Part shown: piece by piece, positions 12,001-16,408 of the stretch
Layout: every line of letters starts with the position of its first letter
How positions within the stretch are numbered: the stretch's first letter is position 1
Origin: Clostridium sp. HBUAS56010
GTDB taxonomy: Bacteria; Bacillota; Clostridia; Lachnospirales; Lachnospiraceae
Direction: 5' to 3'
DNA length: 64,000 bases
Assembly (NCBI RefSeq): GCF_007115105.1
Contig: NZ_SULJ01000002.1
Span: 368,190-432,189, forward strand
Program-made: the position numbers and the translations under genes
The notes under the pieces: generated by a model
Told to the model about the DNA's origin: nothing
The model's input: only the letters and a program-made list of their open reading frames with translations
The model's database searches: none

Positions 12001-13239
12001 ATCATAATAACGGGTATCCTGATAAGTAATCCGTCCCTTCTGATCCGTCACCAGATCATCATCAAACACCAGGAAGTCCTCCCAGCTTGTGGGATCTTCC
12101 CTCATGTTGTCTTCAATGATTCCACCATCGGACTCATCGTCACTTAACTGGCTTTTATCGAACCGCTCTAACACCTGCCAGGTGGAACCCTGTAAGGGAT
12201 TGCCTGTTTCATAGTCCTTTTTTTCCAGCTCCACCTTATAGTTGGATTCAAAGGTTTCGTTATGCTCATAAATCTTTAAGGAAGCATCACTGTCTCCGGT
12301 GGTAGGAGAACTTGCGTTGTACTTTGTGGTGAGGAAGAATTCACAATCAATCTGCTTCACATTTCCTTTCGCCCGGTATAGCTGCTGAGACCCTGGCACG
12401 CTGCACTGGAAATACTCCAGGCTTCCGGTTACCTCCAACACTTTAAACACCGTAGGATCATAGCTGATCTTCATCACCGCTTCGGTTGGTTTCTGTCCAG
12501 CCGGCGCATTGGGAAAGCTCCAGGAAAGATTCTGACCTTCCGTGTTAATGACCATTCCTGGGGTTACCGGTGTGATTTTGCAATACCTCAAAAAAGTTTC
12601 CCAATCTTTCAGTCCCGTTAACTCATAAAGCTTTTTTGTATCAATCTGTCCCGGACCGCTCCGAAGCTCATTGATGTACATGGCTTTTCCTTCTTTGTTG
12701 AACTTGCTGATCAGATCCAGGATTTCTTTGGGGCTTTTACAGCCTTCCGGTACGTTGTCTAAGGACATGAAGCCATCGTTAGCCATGTTTTCAATCCAGG
12801 CAGAACCACCGTTGCTTTTCCCTTTGGTCCAGGCAACTTCTCTTGCCTCATCTTTGGTACATGCTCCTAATCGATCCATTGTTATGTCATTATCATAACT
12901 TCTGAAAGCACCAATATAAGCCCAAAACATTCGTTTCTGTTCAATGGTTCCATTGTTGTAATCAATGTCTGCATTCACTTTATAATAATCATAATTGCTA
13001 CGGGCAGAAGCCCCCTGATTCATGCACAAAAACCATTTATTTTCATCATCACCAGGAGCCTTTCCCTGTAAATAAGGATGCCCTGCCTGTCCAGAACTAA
13101 CAAACTTTAACCCAAACCCCCAGGAATCAAATATGCCAGGTGGTAAGTAAGTAAATATAGGAGTCAGCAATAATACCAATGCAAGCAATCCAGCAATTTT
13201 CTGATTTAGTTTTGTACCTTTCTTCCAGTATGTAATCAT
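1..13239 (-). CDS. Giant Cna-B/SpaA-type surface adhesin (3' end beyond left edge)
   Basis: One frame stays open for 4,413 codons from an ATG preceded by AAGGAG to the left edge; I read it codon by codon without a stop. The N-terminus has a signal peptide (hydrophobic core about residues 15-32). Residues 1-400 form a head with Cys72 in FLCMNQGASA, followed by an acidic stretch near 430-470 and FPGDLEEE repeats near 685-710. From about residue 2100 come prealbumin/Cna-B-like modules ending in PPAGY-type boxes (near 2263, 2783, 2936, 3503, 4110, 4306). A DUF11-like module lies near 3655-3785. The last residues in the window, EKTGDNAP followed by a Leu-rich hydrophobic run, look like a sorting-type anchor, so only a few residues are missing. 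The likely role is adhesion or surface scaffold; the ligand is unknown. It lies downstream of a transglutaminase-like gene. Confidence 0.9.
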   Translation of the reverse strand, partial: MITYWKKGTKLNQKIAGLLALVLLLTPIFTYLPPGIFDSWGFGLKFVSSGQAGHPYLQGKAPGDDENKWFLCMNQGASARSNYDYYKVNADIDYNNGTIEQKRMFWAYIGAFRSYDNDITMDRLGACTKDEAREVAWTKGKSNGGSAWIENMANDGFMSLDNVPEGCKSPKEILDLISKFNKEGKAMYINELRSGPGQIDTKKLYELTGLKDWETFLRYCKITPVTPGMVINTEGQNLSWSFPNAPAGQKPTEAVMKISYDPTVFKVLEVTGSLEYFQCSVPGSQQLYRAKGNVKQIDCEFFLTTKYNASSPTTGDSDASLKIYEHNETFESNYKVELEKKDYETGNPLQGSTWQVLERFDKSQLSDDESDGGIIEDNMREDPTSWEDFLVFDDDLVTDQKGRITYQDTRYYDFGHAYCNGHPLPPEPEEPEGGDGEEGDEGSEEDDEAQEEYERLMEEWQESVDACEERAAASGGTFHHWLCDSEEEPSEEEAFEASGCKEARDAAYETFIHLEYDYTFRETKSRDGYILHDPGHPDDVPVEIITTPASEAERSKQWTSSSNRDIKVSGYARNRTKEKPERNRFNGVSIESLSDFEGEDTTLISDRKTVRSGNGKEVASASNGLEDQEESGTLILKETYDLPFGKKVVNQLLKFVGLSTAFAEEKEITVKFTAKDDQEFVDMDLEEVFPGDLEEEFPGDLEEEEEDEEATPSQAKHWFESSLLRKDRFTATDSEAISAKKAKRKMKLKSIRLLAEDRNEEAVTTTMLSSMKSDQDYAGGEQDSQPEVETGPADRTAHTFQVYDHRIPGQVHFNKRDMQLKAGESKNYDSYGDTQGDGTLEGAVYGLFAADPIYGPDTQRDENGNEISGIGVVFDANDLVAVASTDKNGDGSFLTITERPHSIYNYSTGAIEYTGKSYPKNLYIKDGYEKAQPQEEKGRIYQNNQLMNGDCWIGRPLLLGNYYIKELSRSEGYELSITGKDMELTNAEENTRNSYGETADAKTSPVGSVWITRQLSHAVTFPEGNAAYGNKENLLLLETKSKDATKGYNVVLDGVPEGADIYLNDVTLKPVVIQQADGGTWVDAKEAPLYQMAESDAIYKRDINGNMIEKPGVSATIKVPYEVVGSEADKLPEEGTAVAADPARFSSSFTASDSNLRYLKSELEQMMREALHMETPKEGDYSTVEEPVYDEKRTVNGKTVYGKPEVVLEIENVTTNQSVIEAILHYYMNEKVYTYGGLQRIEYRNGTVFATVVVGMNPGKTLLYQTNDGGDIIAAYLTRLNPTYGRYVIRKYTGKELNAAEVSDTGRHIIQVTPDFEVNEEGIPTDKTMYPSDSERYLSYKAGEILYDYWYLKDGEYAGHAPVTRKVWQPTYKEVTVHEENVSSSKIPRVNAMEEVADREGSTYYYYDKAAKQYTIHVGSKDVDLTGVKTGNFTIALKNGKTTVTTEDIKRIGSNNVWGYTAGSSISNGEYVIRVSGAGAGAFTSADFDTQKTFLKNLRLLPHGYQDLAEDGNTAETPALVEERSIGQKIKVTKTIEKDSYGDGNAYAEIHEDWFTRTFGGHFGREKAAAKMDNFRFKVYLKSNLEHLYRDNDGAVVWQDRLGNEIQALEQKEKFPALVNKIYTKAEHRTDPIYKDSNDAVIRNDTLYGHTDGLINDSPNSGYTSVLETIPVSTDEGKRTVSVYNYEKFFDALSVANEDQWEGTEKKNTSFKPFAAIKQFLPEIRNEINTSETATENAQRSDQVRQFAITWYLDEEVAKLVKNNPGGEMEGAAGNQTYSDEIYDKALSEAIKKAENYLKPFFAYDLDRIYSIEWDSAKDGGSDQDRTTLSANTLYGSTEGNSDGYYFATSQYLPYGTYIVAEQQPGKASLGDLKNKHYQIDQPREVTLPSVYADYESSQASPEVMNDYYNYNAAMTLPEMERRYKIRFQEEHVNVIRGRNAQGDFEVYKYGMDLAHIKNGTQGAGEENYFALSQSPWKPGKNYYNEQDNRQTGEVPYYLSQGLSGREAVSTYYRYSSVSERKGRADDVPYPFAGTQKKEPGIRYQDNVTMMQGEQTAYDGKYASMLVPWTVKASDNAGTEVTDVRPLETGESSYKGFGYTKFQNRFYQTKLRIEKLDSETGENILHDGALFALYAASREEGEDTDGLVKFYETDTTIKVSKEFLEAMGAREISQSGDQWKGTVPAGTLICKEQEQIILTDLEGRKTGQFEAFTTTRDGSQAKEENVTKTSDQDQNTGYLVTPQPLGAGTYVLVEIKPPAGYVRTKPVAIEIYSDQTTYYRNGNRDDRVAAAIYEDTGTDGAGKEDTARIYVANTPVRLEVSKIKDSAKTVTYQTNTRVEGTELELKKKYGTENLEFAYKNGNYLGYAWYKGTMEWLQSRKDAGEEVELVYLDGVFAGYGFITRPLDTAKDQNRYVAGATMALYDAIEIRRSGDSGDYGYDGVKVTRDRNNNVQSIQVLKGYAGNTVAFIRTEDPEGSLSGKPGEGTWTYETIDREDTDLLFYSLGNLKATEKGADGKLYGYDRDGRKVQVKNRDSIYVLKSGQPVFELAGGDLTQVTYSSLDKVFSLPSNTVLYHLDGEGNRDAYVDPKTGMAYTMGNDEETLLVWSVKLSRTKQGAAIAREKIKTWRIASINEDTDQEYITGTYDGNSLVKSMNPVLNDHGLPEYYQKSNETYQKGAPVYDIDGDYVRYQYQDLLDAYNDASYRINEKSEKEDIGEEEDETDDKKLYHRQGESWIMENTWISGETYPNDPWREDRTAGQADMLKRVIPGTYIMEEVKAPAGYAKGLPEGLTVTETAEVQKSGMEDEKIKVEIVKTDAPDQYRLDINSDFNQGSGHQEGLTVTEPKGAYRYKQVSGAHLVLYRAKRVSSTDSETYPKGYYLVKAENKPAEWTVESTADNAPVRIVADWITDGKAKYFEGIPAGDYILEELEAPGGYVRNSMELTIKPTGDVQTINLKNDHTKLEVYKYYKNSKGNMVPLPNDHAAVLSLYEAKTDENGTILTEGGIPLYDETRKVHTWTTDDLEEYTSLTERSRKLGDRIKDFFGLAENQSSFITDFEAAYEREGQELTALTWYTKDGERRAERTESTVSGKGEGIVQSWLTDSGTTIRITIYRNVTNGSLDQKGRLPLNYEYQFHYQEENGIKTYDTLEGMHRMDYLPFHGEKDRKKVGNYVLVEENVPEGFETSAPKAIVLTETGAIQRIGYENEEKYINVLKVVTDGTNQYGAEGAELALYRADESGDFAADDSHLVETWISGSDGRYTREDQFEGRILPGFQAGDIKPHRISKTAYGTYYLAELTPPPYMQKADPVKIEVGAEKVPVYRFTNIPTAGALELHKKASDTDEGLENARFKVTNTDTGNIWYMTTGTKGSAVLKGLPVGEVQTDGIIKAYTYTVKEISPPDFYQITGKMKKFQFDGAESGAEVKYVYEVLNDPTEIHFRKTDFNTGMAVKGAEIAVYEAAVVDGEYQKNGGAIATTLSGEDGFILKKKLKASQVYIMEEIKAPAGYALSKPVIFTVNKAGTGIQNVSNDFAVLKLASDQGTIEALTITGRVPVKVYTVLKDLETGRELPERVGTGDNQRVTAKDGIIEGHLYEIGEYTRYSDGRTEKTHKETRRLYFDESGAYQLSSRTYLGTRQQLTDRKGNVLASWAVQEENHDYTIKNPVVKEVSIAKVTSSVGEEYQAVKQGSVMKYSISYTNPYSYPADIRVKAVLTDGLDYMRATTYGTEQNGIITWNLVDVKAKESGTVEVVAVVNGDTGTQAKAWFETQVNDVSKRNVLANPIVPDGSVTIINKRTGTGVTGSTGHGEGQNESFIYHVKLMDQTGAALTGYQAYSGSVEGRIKGEGTISLSGDGFITFKGLPYGTRYEISQEPADSYEGNEAVKTGEIQKALQSAVFINNRNDNTIREVLTAGGSYRLTETTIYSDQSQVETGVYRFIINEAGMMDHVDMEDKPVNVTFVKVDKETNETLSGGYYCLIDEETGDILYEFTVEDGRLVLVPSKLMIPGHSYRFQEKLSPDGYGYAPDLVFTVDESGIPETIVMEDQQTEVCIEKVDADTGKYLTGGSFTIREKETGTEIETFSPAGKPYRIKGVLIAGKTYELVEEEPPAGYAFAERIEFTVPKEPRLIILNMRDQKTSVLIKKSGVELEGATPSEAKKQLPGNILQILREDKTPAKAIRNTKNFKEGKDLIFTTTTQAEEIRGQLIAGEHYWLHEVQPAKGYSYAEDVPFVVSTNGNVDIIEMENEPTIITINKVGSDGNGVTGAILRIIDQKGSLLVEDFETNGTSIAIEGVLEAGKSYILHEVKAPEGYFSAEDVEFIIPSKTGKIDVFMIDIKRNHKRSNDPEPVPEFPPQDSDDFPKVGKITAMYQKKPLKSPRLELVYGKSGKIRGEKTGDNAPIELLLLGFLICTSGF

Positions 13240-13278
13240 TTATTCTCCTTATTTCTCTATTTCCATTATTTTTAAACA

Positions 13279-13317
13279 CAAAAAAGCTACCGATTATAAT
13301 TAACCGATAGCTTTCTT
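13279..13317 (-). terminator. Rho-independent terminator after the transglutaminase-like gene
   Basis: On the minus strand an imperfect stem (arms 13284-13296 and 13300-13312, containing AAGCTA/TAGCTT) is followed by a run of six T. It lies between the transglutaminase-like gene and the giant adhesin gene. The adhesin is therefore probably expressed by read-through or from a promoter I could not identify in the remaining 40 bases. Confidence 0.7.
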
Positions 13318-13339
13318 TCTAATGAATATAATATTTAAT

Positions 13340-14176
13340 TTAGTTGAATTTTATAAAAGGTGCACGCTCTCCGTAAATGTACCCATAAGAGATGTTGGGG
13401 AACTTTCCTTCCACACTCTCCGGTATCTGATAACCAGTGGCTTTACAATATTTTCCTAATGGTGTTAAATAAGCCTCACCTGCCAGATAATATGCTGGAG
13501 TATATACCTGCGCAACGTTAAAATAATCGTCCTTCGTGGTAGGTTCATAAGCTAACCATACACCATCCACTAAAAAGGCAGGATAAGTATGACTTACAGA
13601 ACCTAACTCTTCTACAGGCAATCCAACACATGCTCCAAGTAACCTTGCCGACCAAGCATATCCATTACAACTAGCCTTTCCTTCTACAAGGCAACTATAA
13701 GGATACTGAGTACCTTCCTGATCTACATAATCTGCTTTTGTAATTCTCTTTGCAATCTGCACTGCCTTTTCATAGTCCGAAGCATTCCGCCAGTCAAAGC
13801 TGTTCAAAAAGTTTCTCAACTCTGCAGTCAAACGATTAAGCCTTTCTTGTTCCGGACTTAATCCAGTGGTTTGATAACCTGTTAACTCGGCTATAGCAGC
13901 GAGTTCTATTCCACCAAAATAACTAAGAGACAGAGGATCTTGATTTTGGACTACTAGGTTAAATGCGTACTCCCTGTGATTATTCGCCTCATAAATAAAA
14001 TTATCAGGATCACTCTTCCAAGCTGTTGTACCAGTCACCGGACTATTTATAAACCATGGCTCCATATAACCCTTTAGGGGATATTGTGGATCATATGCTG
14101 TATCTGCAAACGACGTTATCGTTGTTCCTATCATAATCATTACTGACATTGCTGCCATAACTACGTTCTTTTTCAT
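13340..14176 (-). CDS. Secreted transglutaminase-like protein
   Basis: The 278-residue protein starts with a signal peptide (Lys-Lys, hydrophobic core, cleavage likely after SFA at residue 24). The C-terminal half has a transglutaminase-like core: Cys170 in GKASCNGYAW, His196 in SHTYPAF and Glu211 in YEPTTKD. Glu211 lies where the family normally has the catalytic Asp of a DPT motif. The family includes protein cross-linking enzymes, cysteine proteases and inactive relatives. The gene has a good SD (GGAGGG), its own promoter and a terminator, and precedes the giant adhesin gene. A role in modifying surface proteins is inferred from context only. Confidence 0.75.
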   Translation of the reverse strand: MKKNVVMAAMSVMIMIGTTITSFADTAYDPQYPLKGYMEPWFINSPVTGTTAWKSDPDNFIYEANNHREYAFNLVVQNQDPLSLSYFGGIELAAIAELTGYQTTGLSPEQERLNRLTAELRNFLNSFDWRNASDYEKAVQIAKRITKADYVDQEGTQYPYSCLVEGKASCNGYAWSARLLGACVGLPVEELGSVSHTYPAFLVDGVWLAYEPTTKDDYFNVAQVYTPAYYLAGEAYLTPLGKYCKATGYQIPESVEGKFPNISYGYIYGERAPFIKFN

Positions 14177-14203
14177 ACTTTACCCTCCTGTATTATCTTA
14201 TGA

Positions 14204-14232
14204 TGATAACATATATTAATACACTTATCAAG
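14204..14232 (-). promoter_or_regulatory. Sigma-A-type promoter of the transglutaminase-like gene
   Basis: On the minus strand TTGATA (14227-14232), a 17-base spacer and TATCAT (14204-14209) lie about 28 bases before the start codon. Confidence 0.55.
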
Positions 14233-14284
14233 ATATTACCAAATGTACTAATATCTGTTATCATCTATCTATTATAACAAATTC

Positions 14285-14467
14285 TCACTTGCTGAATTTG
14301 TGTAGTTTTCTTACTTTATTTGCTGGAGCATCTATGTAGTCTCCTGTATTTAAAAGTATTCCGATTAAATTATCACTTGATCCAATAATGACCCCATATT
14401 GGATCATATCTCCGTTAAATACCATCACTGGCACATCCTTATTTACTTCCCGTTCTGTTAATTTCAT
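14285..14467 (-). CDS. Small hypothetical protein (60 aa)
   Basis: This 60-residue ORF starts 15 bases after the previous gene with a good SD (AAAGGAG) before ATG. The protein is soluble, without a signal peptide or membrane segment. Its sequence (VMVFNGDMIQYGVIIGSSDN) reads like a small beta-rich domain. I do not recognise a family. It is last in a run of five small minus-strand genes. Confidence 0.6.
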   Translation of the reverse strand: MKLTEREVNKDVPVMVFNGDMIQYGVIIGSSDNLIGILLNTGDYIDAPANKVRKLHKFSK

Positions 14468-14482
14468 TTTTTCTCCTTTGTA

Positions 14483-14803
14483 TCATAAACGTCTGTATTT
14501 ACGGTATCTATCACCACACTTCTTTTCCATATAACCTATCTTCGTATGATCCAGTTCCTCTGAAAACACAATCTTATAAGGAGCATTTCCCGAAAATACA
14601 ATGGAGTAACATTTATCATCTACATAAATATACTCCCGGCTTCCCTGCCCCACAATCAGACGATACCCTTTCGCTGCATCTGGAAAGTATTCCAGTATAG
14701 CTTCTCTTTTCATGTGTGAATACTTTTTTTCCATCTTTAAAACATAGAAAATAACTACCACAATAAGGACAGAAGCAATACTTCCTCCCACGTTTATTGT
14801 CAT
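14483..14803 (-). CDS. Small membrane-anchored hypothetical protein (106 aa)
   Basis: The chosen ATG follows GGAAGGTGAGG and lies one base after the stop codon of the upstream gene, suggesting translational coupling. A longer in-frame start exists but would overlap that gene. Residues about 5-24 (SIASVLIVVVIFYVL) form one membrane segment. The rest is a short soluble domain containing SREYIYVDDKCYSIVFSG. I recognise no family. The topology suggests a membrane-tethered cytoplasmic or external domain. Confidence 0.6.
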   Translation of the reverse strand: MTINVGGSIASVLIVVVIFYVLKMEKKYSHMKREAILEYFPDAAKGYRLIVGQGSREYIYVDDKCYSIVFSGNAPYKIVFSEELDHTKIGYMEKKCGDRYRKYRRL

Positions 14804-14804
14804 T

Positions 14805-15008
14805 CTAATCCTCACCTTCCATAATACCATGTATTCCATCTGTCCCTTTGCATAGTTGGGACCATCTATGTTCATACATCAGTTCCTTTTCAAGCACAAT
14901 CAGTGCCTGAAGATAACAGGTCTGTTCAAAGTCATTCAAATCATTACATTCTGCATTAAACCGTTCTGTAAAATAATCAAGAGCTTCTTCCGTTCCTATG
15001 CCCTCCAT
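14805..15008 (-). CDS. Small hypothetical protein (67 aa)
   Basis: This acidic, probably helical protein has no membrane segment. Its sequence EEALDYFTERFNAECNDLND resembles small helical proteins often found among accessory genes, but I cannot name a family. It is coupled to the next gene downstream (one base apart) and follows the membrane protein gene upstream by 23 bases. Confidence 0.55.
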   Translation of the reverse strand: MEGIGTEEALDYFTERFNAECNDLNDFEQTCYLQALIVLEKELMYEHRWSQLCKGTDGIHGIMEGED

Positions 15009-15031
15009 AAATTCCTATCCTTCCTTTATTA

Positions 15032-15565
15032 TCATTCCGTCCATGGTTCCAATATGAGGAAATTATCCACATCTACGGTTACTCTTTCTACCTCTCTGCT
15101 CTGCTTATAGGAATACCCATCTAACCGGAAGCACTCCACTATCTTGTTCGGATCGTCCTTTAACGTGTACTCCAAGCTAAAACAGCACAAATACCGGATA
15201 GCCAGGGCTTCCTGTATTTGAGGTACTATTTTTAATAGTTCCACTCGTGTAACATATCTTTTATCTGGCGGTAAAGGTTTCCTTTTAAAAAAGCGGTCCT
15301 TTAAAAGTAATACAATCATGCCTATTATAAATGCCGGAATCAAATATTTCATAACACCATTCACCTCTGGTAAAAAAGCTTCCGGGAGACGAATCAATGC
15401 AAAAAGCATTACTCCATAACATAATAATCCGCCCAATACTCCATAGAGGTAAATCCTTCTTTTCTTTCTATATGTTCTTATATTACTTTGTAATAACTCT
15501 TCTGCTTCTTCTAAACTCATTTTTGTCCTTATATGAATCATCTGATATAATTCCTTTCCCTTCAT
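15032..15565 (-). CDS. Two-TM hypothetical membrane protein (177 aa)
   Basis: The N-terminal 30 residues are charged and helical (MSLEEAEELLQSNIRTYRKK). Two hydrophobic segments follow (about residues 40-60 and 73-88) with a short loop between them. The C-terminal cytoplasmic domain of about 80 residues contains KRYVTRVELLKIVPQIQEAL. I recognise no family. It is second in the small-gene run, 27 bases after the first gene, and is probably in the same transcript. Confidence 0.6.
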   Translation of the reverse strand: MKGKELYQMIHIRTKMSLEEAEELLQSNIRTYRKKRRIYLYGVLGGLLCYGVMLFALIRLPEAFLPEVNGVMKYLIPAFIIGMIVLLLKDRFFKRKPLPPDKRYVTRVELLKIVPQIQEALAIRYLCCFSLEYTLKDDPNKIVECFRLDGYSYKQSREVERVTVDVDNFLILEPWTE

Positions 15566-15592
15566 CTTGGAGAAGACCGTATCCCTACGGTC

Positions 15593-15952
15593 TTACCTCC
15601 TGATTTTTCCCTGTTTCACAAGGCTGCTAAATATCTTCCTGGCTTTTTTTCTACATTCTGTCTTTGTCCGCTCACTCGCCAGCAGACAACCTCCATACAC
15701 CGCTTTCCAACCGTATGTATATTCTCCCATAAACATATTGGTAGTTTGACGATAATCAATTTCACAATCATCAAACTTCAACTTTCTCTCATAAGGAGCT
15801 ATGGCTGCTTCTTTGATCAGGTCCTTATGTCTCACAATGGTATAGCACCCGTTGTGATTCCCCTCTCGAATAACAACTTCTGCTGATTCCTCGTTATAGT
15901 CCATCTTTATAACTTCTACTTCCAAAACCTTGTTGTCTATTTTAGCTTTCAT
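15593..15952 (-). CDS. Small hypothetical protein (119 aa), divergent from XRE regulator
   Basis: I place the start at the ATG of MKAKIDNKVLEVEV, which has AAAGG about 13 bases upstream. A start nine codons earlier lacks an SD. The protein is soluble and mixed alpha/beta with a basic C-terminus (TECRKKARKIFSSLVKQGK). No family was recognised. It heads the five-gene run and faces the XRE-type gene across a 159-base intergenic region with repeated sites, so the pair may be co-regulated. Confidence 0.6.
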   Translation of the reverse strand: MKAKIDNKVLEVEVIKMDYNEESAEVVIREGNHNGCYTIVRHKDLIKEAAIAPYERKLKFDDCEIDYRQTTNMFMGEYTYGWKAVYGGCLLASERTKTECRKKARKIFSSLVKQGKIRR

Positions 15953-15966
15953 GTACCGTTCTTTAC

Positions 15967-16060
15967 CTTTCGTTAGCATTTGTTATCTATCATTAATATT
16001 ATATTAGCATTAATTAAATGTTTTGTCTATACTTTTATTATCTTTCGCTAACATTTTTTA
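15967..16060. promoter_or_regulatory. Divergent control region with direct repeats
   Basis: Two 19-base direct repeats agree at 16 positions: CTTTCGTTAGCATTTGTTA at 15967-15985 and CTTTCGCTAACATTTTTTA at 16042-16060. The second ends just before the -35 box of the XRE gene. The first overlaps the start of the divergent gene. They are plausible operators for the encoded XRE regulator, by inference. Confidence 0.4.
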
Positions 16061-16061
16061 A

Positions 16062-16090
16062 TTGACGTTTACGATATATTCGTCTATACT
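16062..16090 (+). promoter_or_regulatory. Sigma-A promoter of the XRE-type gene
   Basis: TTGACG (16062-16067), a 17-base spacer and TATACT (16085-16090) lie 21 bases upstream of the ATG. Confidence 0.75.
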
Positions 16091-16111
16091 AATAAAAAAG
16101 GAGGTCACACA

Positions 16112-16318
16112 ATGGGAATGAAGTATTACAAGTTATTTGATCAACTTAACCGCAGAGGGATTAAAAAGACCGATCTATTGAGTATAATTTCCAGTCCAAC
16201 ACTTGCCAAACTTTCTGACGGTAAAACCATAACAACAGATACGCTTTGTAAAATCTGTGCCTATCTTGATTTGCAGCCAGGTGAAATCATGGAATATATT
16301 GATGAAAGAGATTCTTGA
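16112..16318 (+). CDS. Small XRE/Cro-CI family transcriptional regulator (68 aa)
   Basis: The 68-residue protein is essentially one helix-turn-helix domain of the YozG-like type: a helical start, the recognition part SSPTLAKLSDGKTITTDTL, and the typical end ICAYLDLQPGEIMEYI. Such minimal repressors usually control their own promoter and a divergent operon. The SD is strong (AAAGGAGGT). It faces five small minus-strand genes across a region with 19-base direct repeats, so those genes are its likely targets (inference). A terminator overlaps the stop codon. Confidence 0.9.
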   Translation: MGMKYYKLFDQLNRRGIKKTDLLSIISSPTLAKLSDGKTITTDTLCKICAYLDLQPGEIMEYIDERDS

Positions 16319-16335
16319 ATGGAATCTCTTTTTTA
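16305..16335 (+). terminator. Terminator overlapping the XRE gene stop codon
   Basis: AAAGAGATTC (16305-16314), a 7-base loop and GAATCTCTTT (16322-16331), followed by more T. The TGA stop codon is in the loop. Confidence 0.85.
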
Positions 16336-16408
16336 TAAGGTCATTTTTTCTATCGGTTAACTATATTCGATTTTCAATGTGCTGTATCCATTGATCCGGA
16401 CAAGAGGA

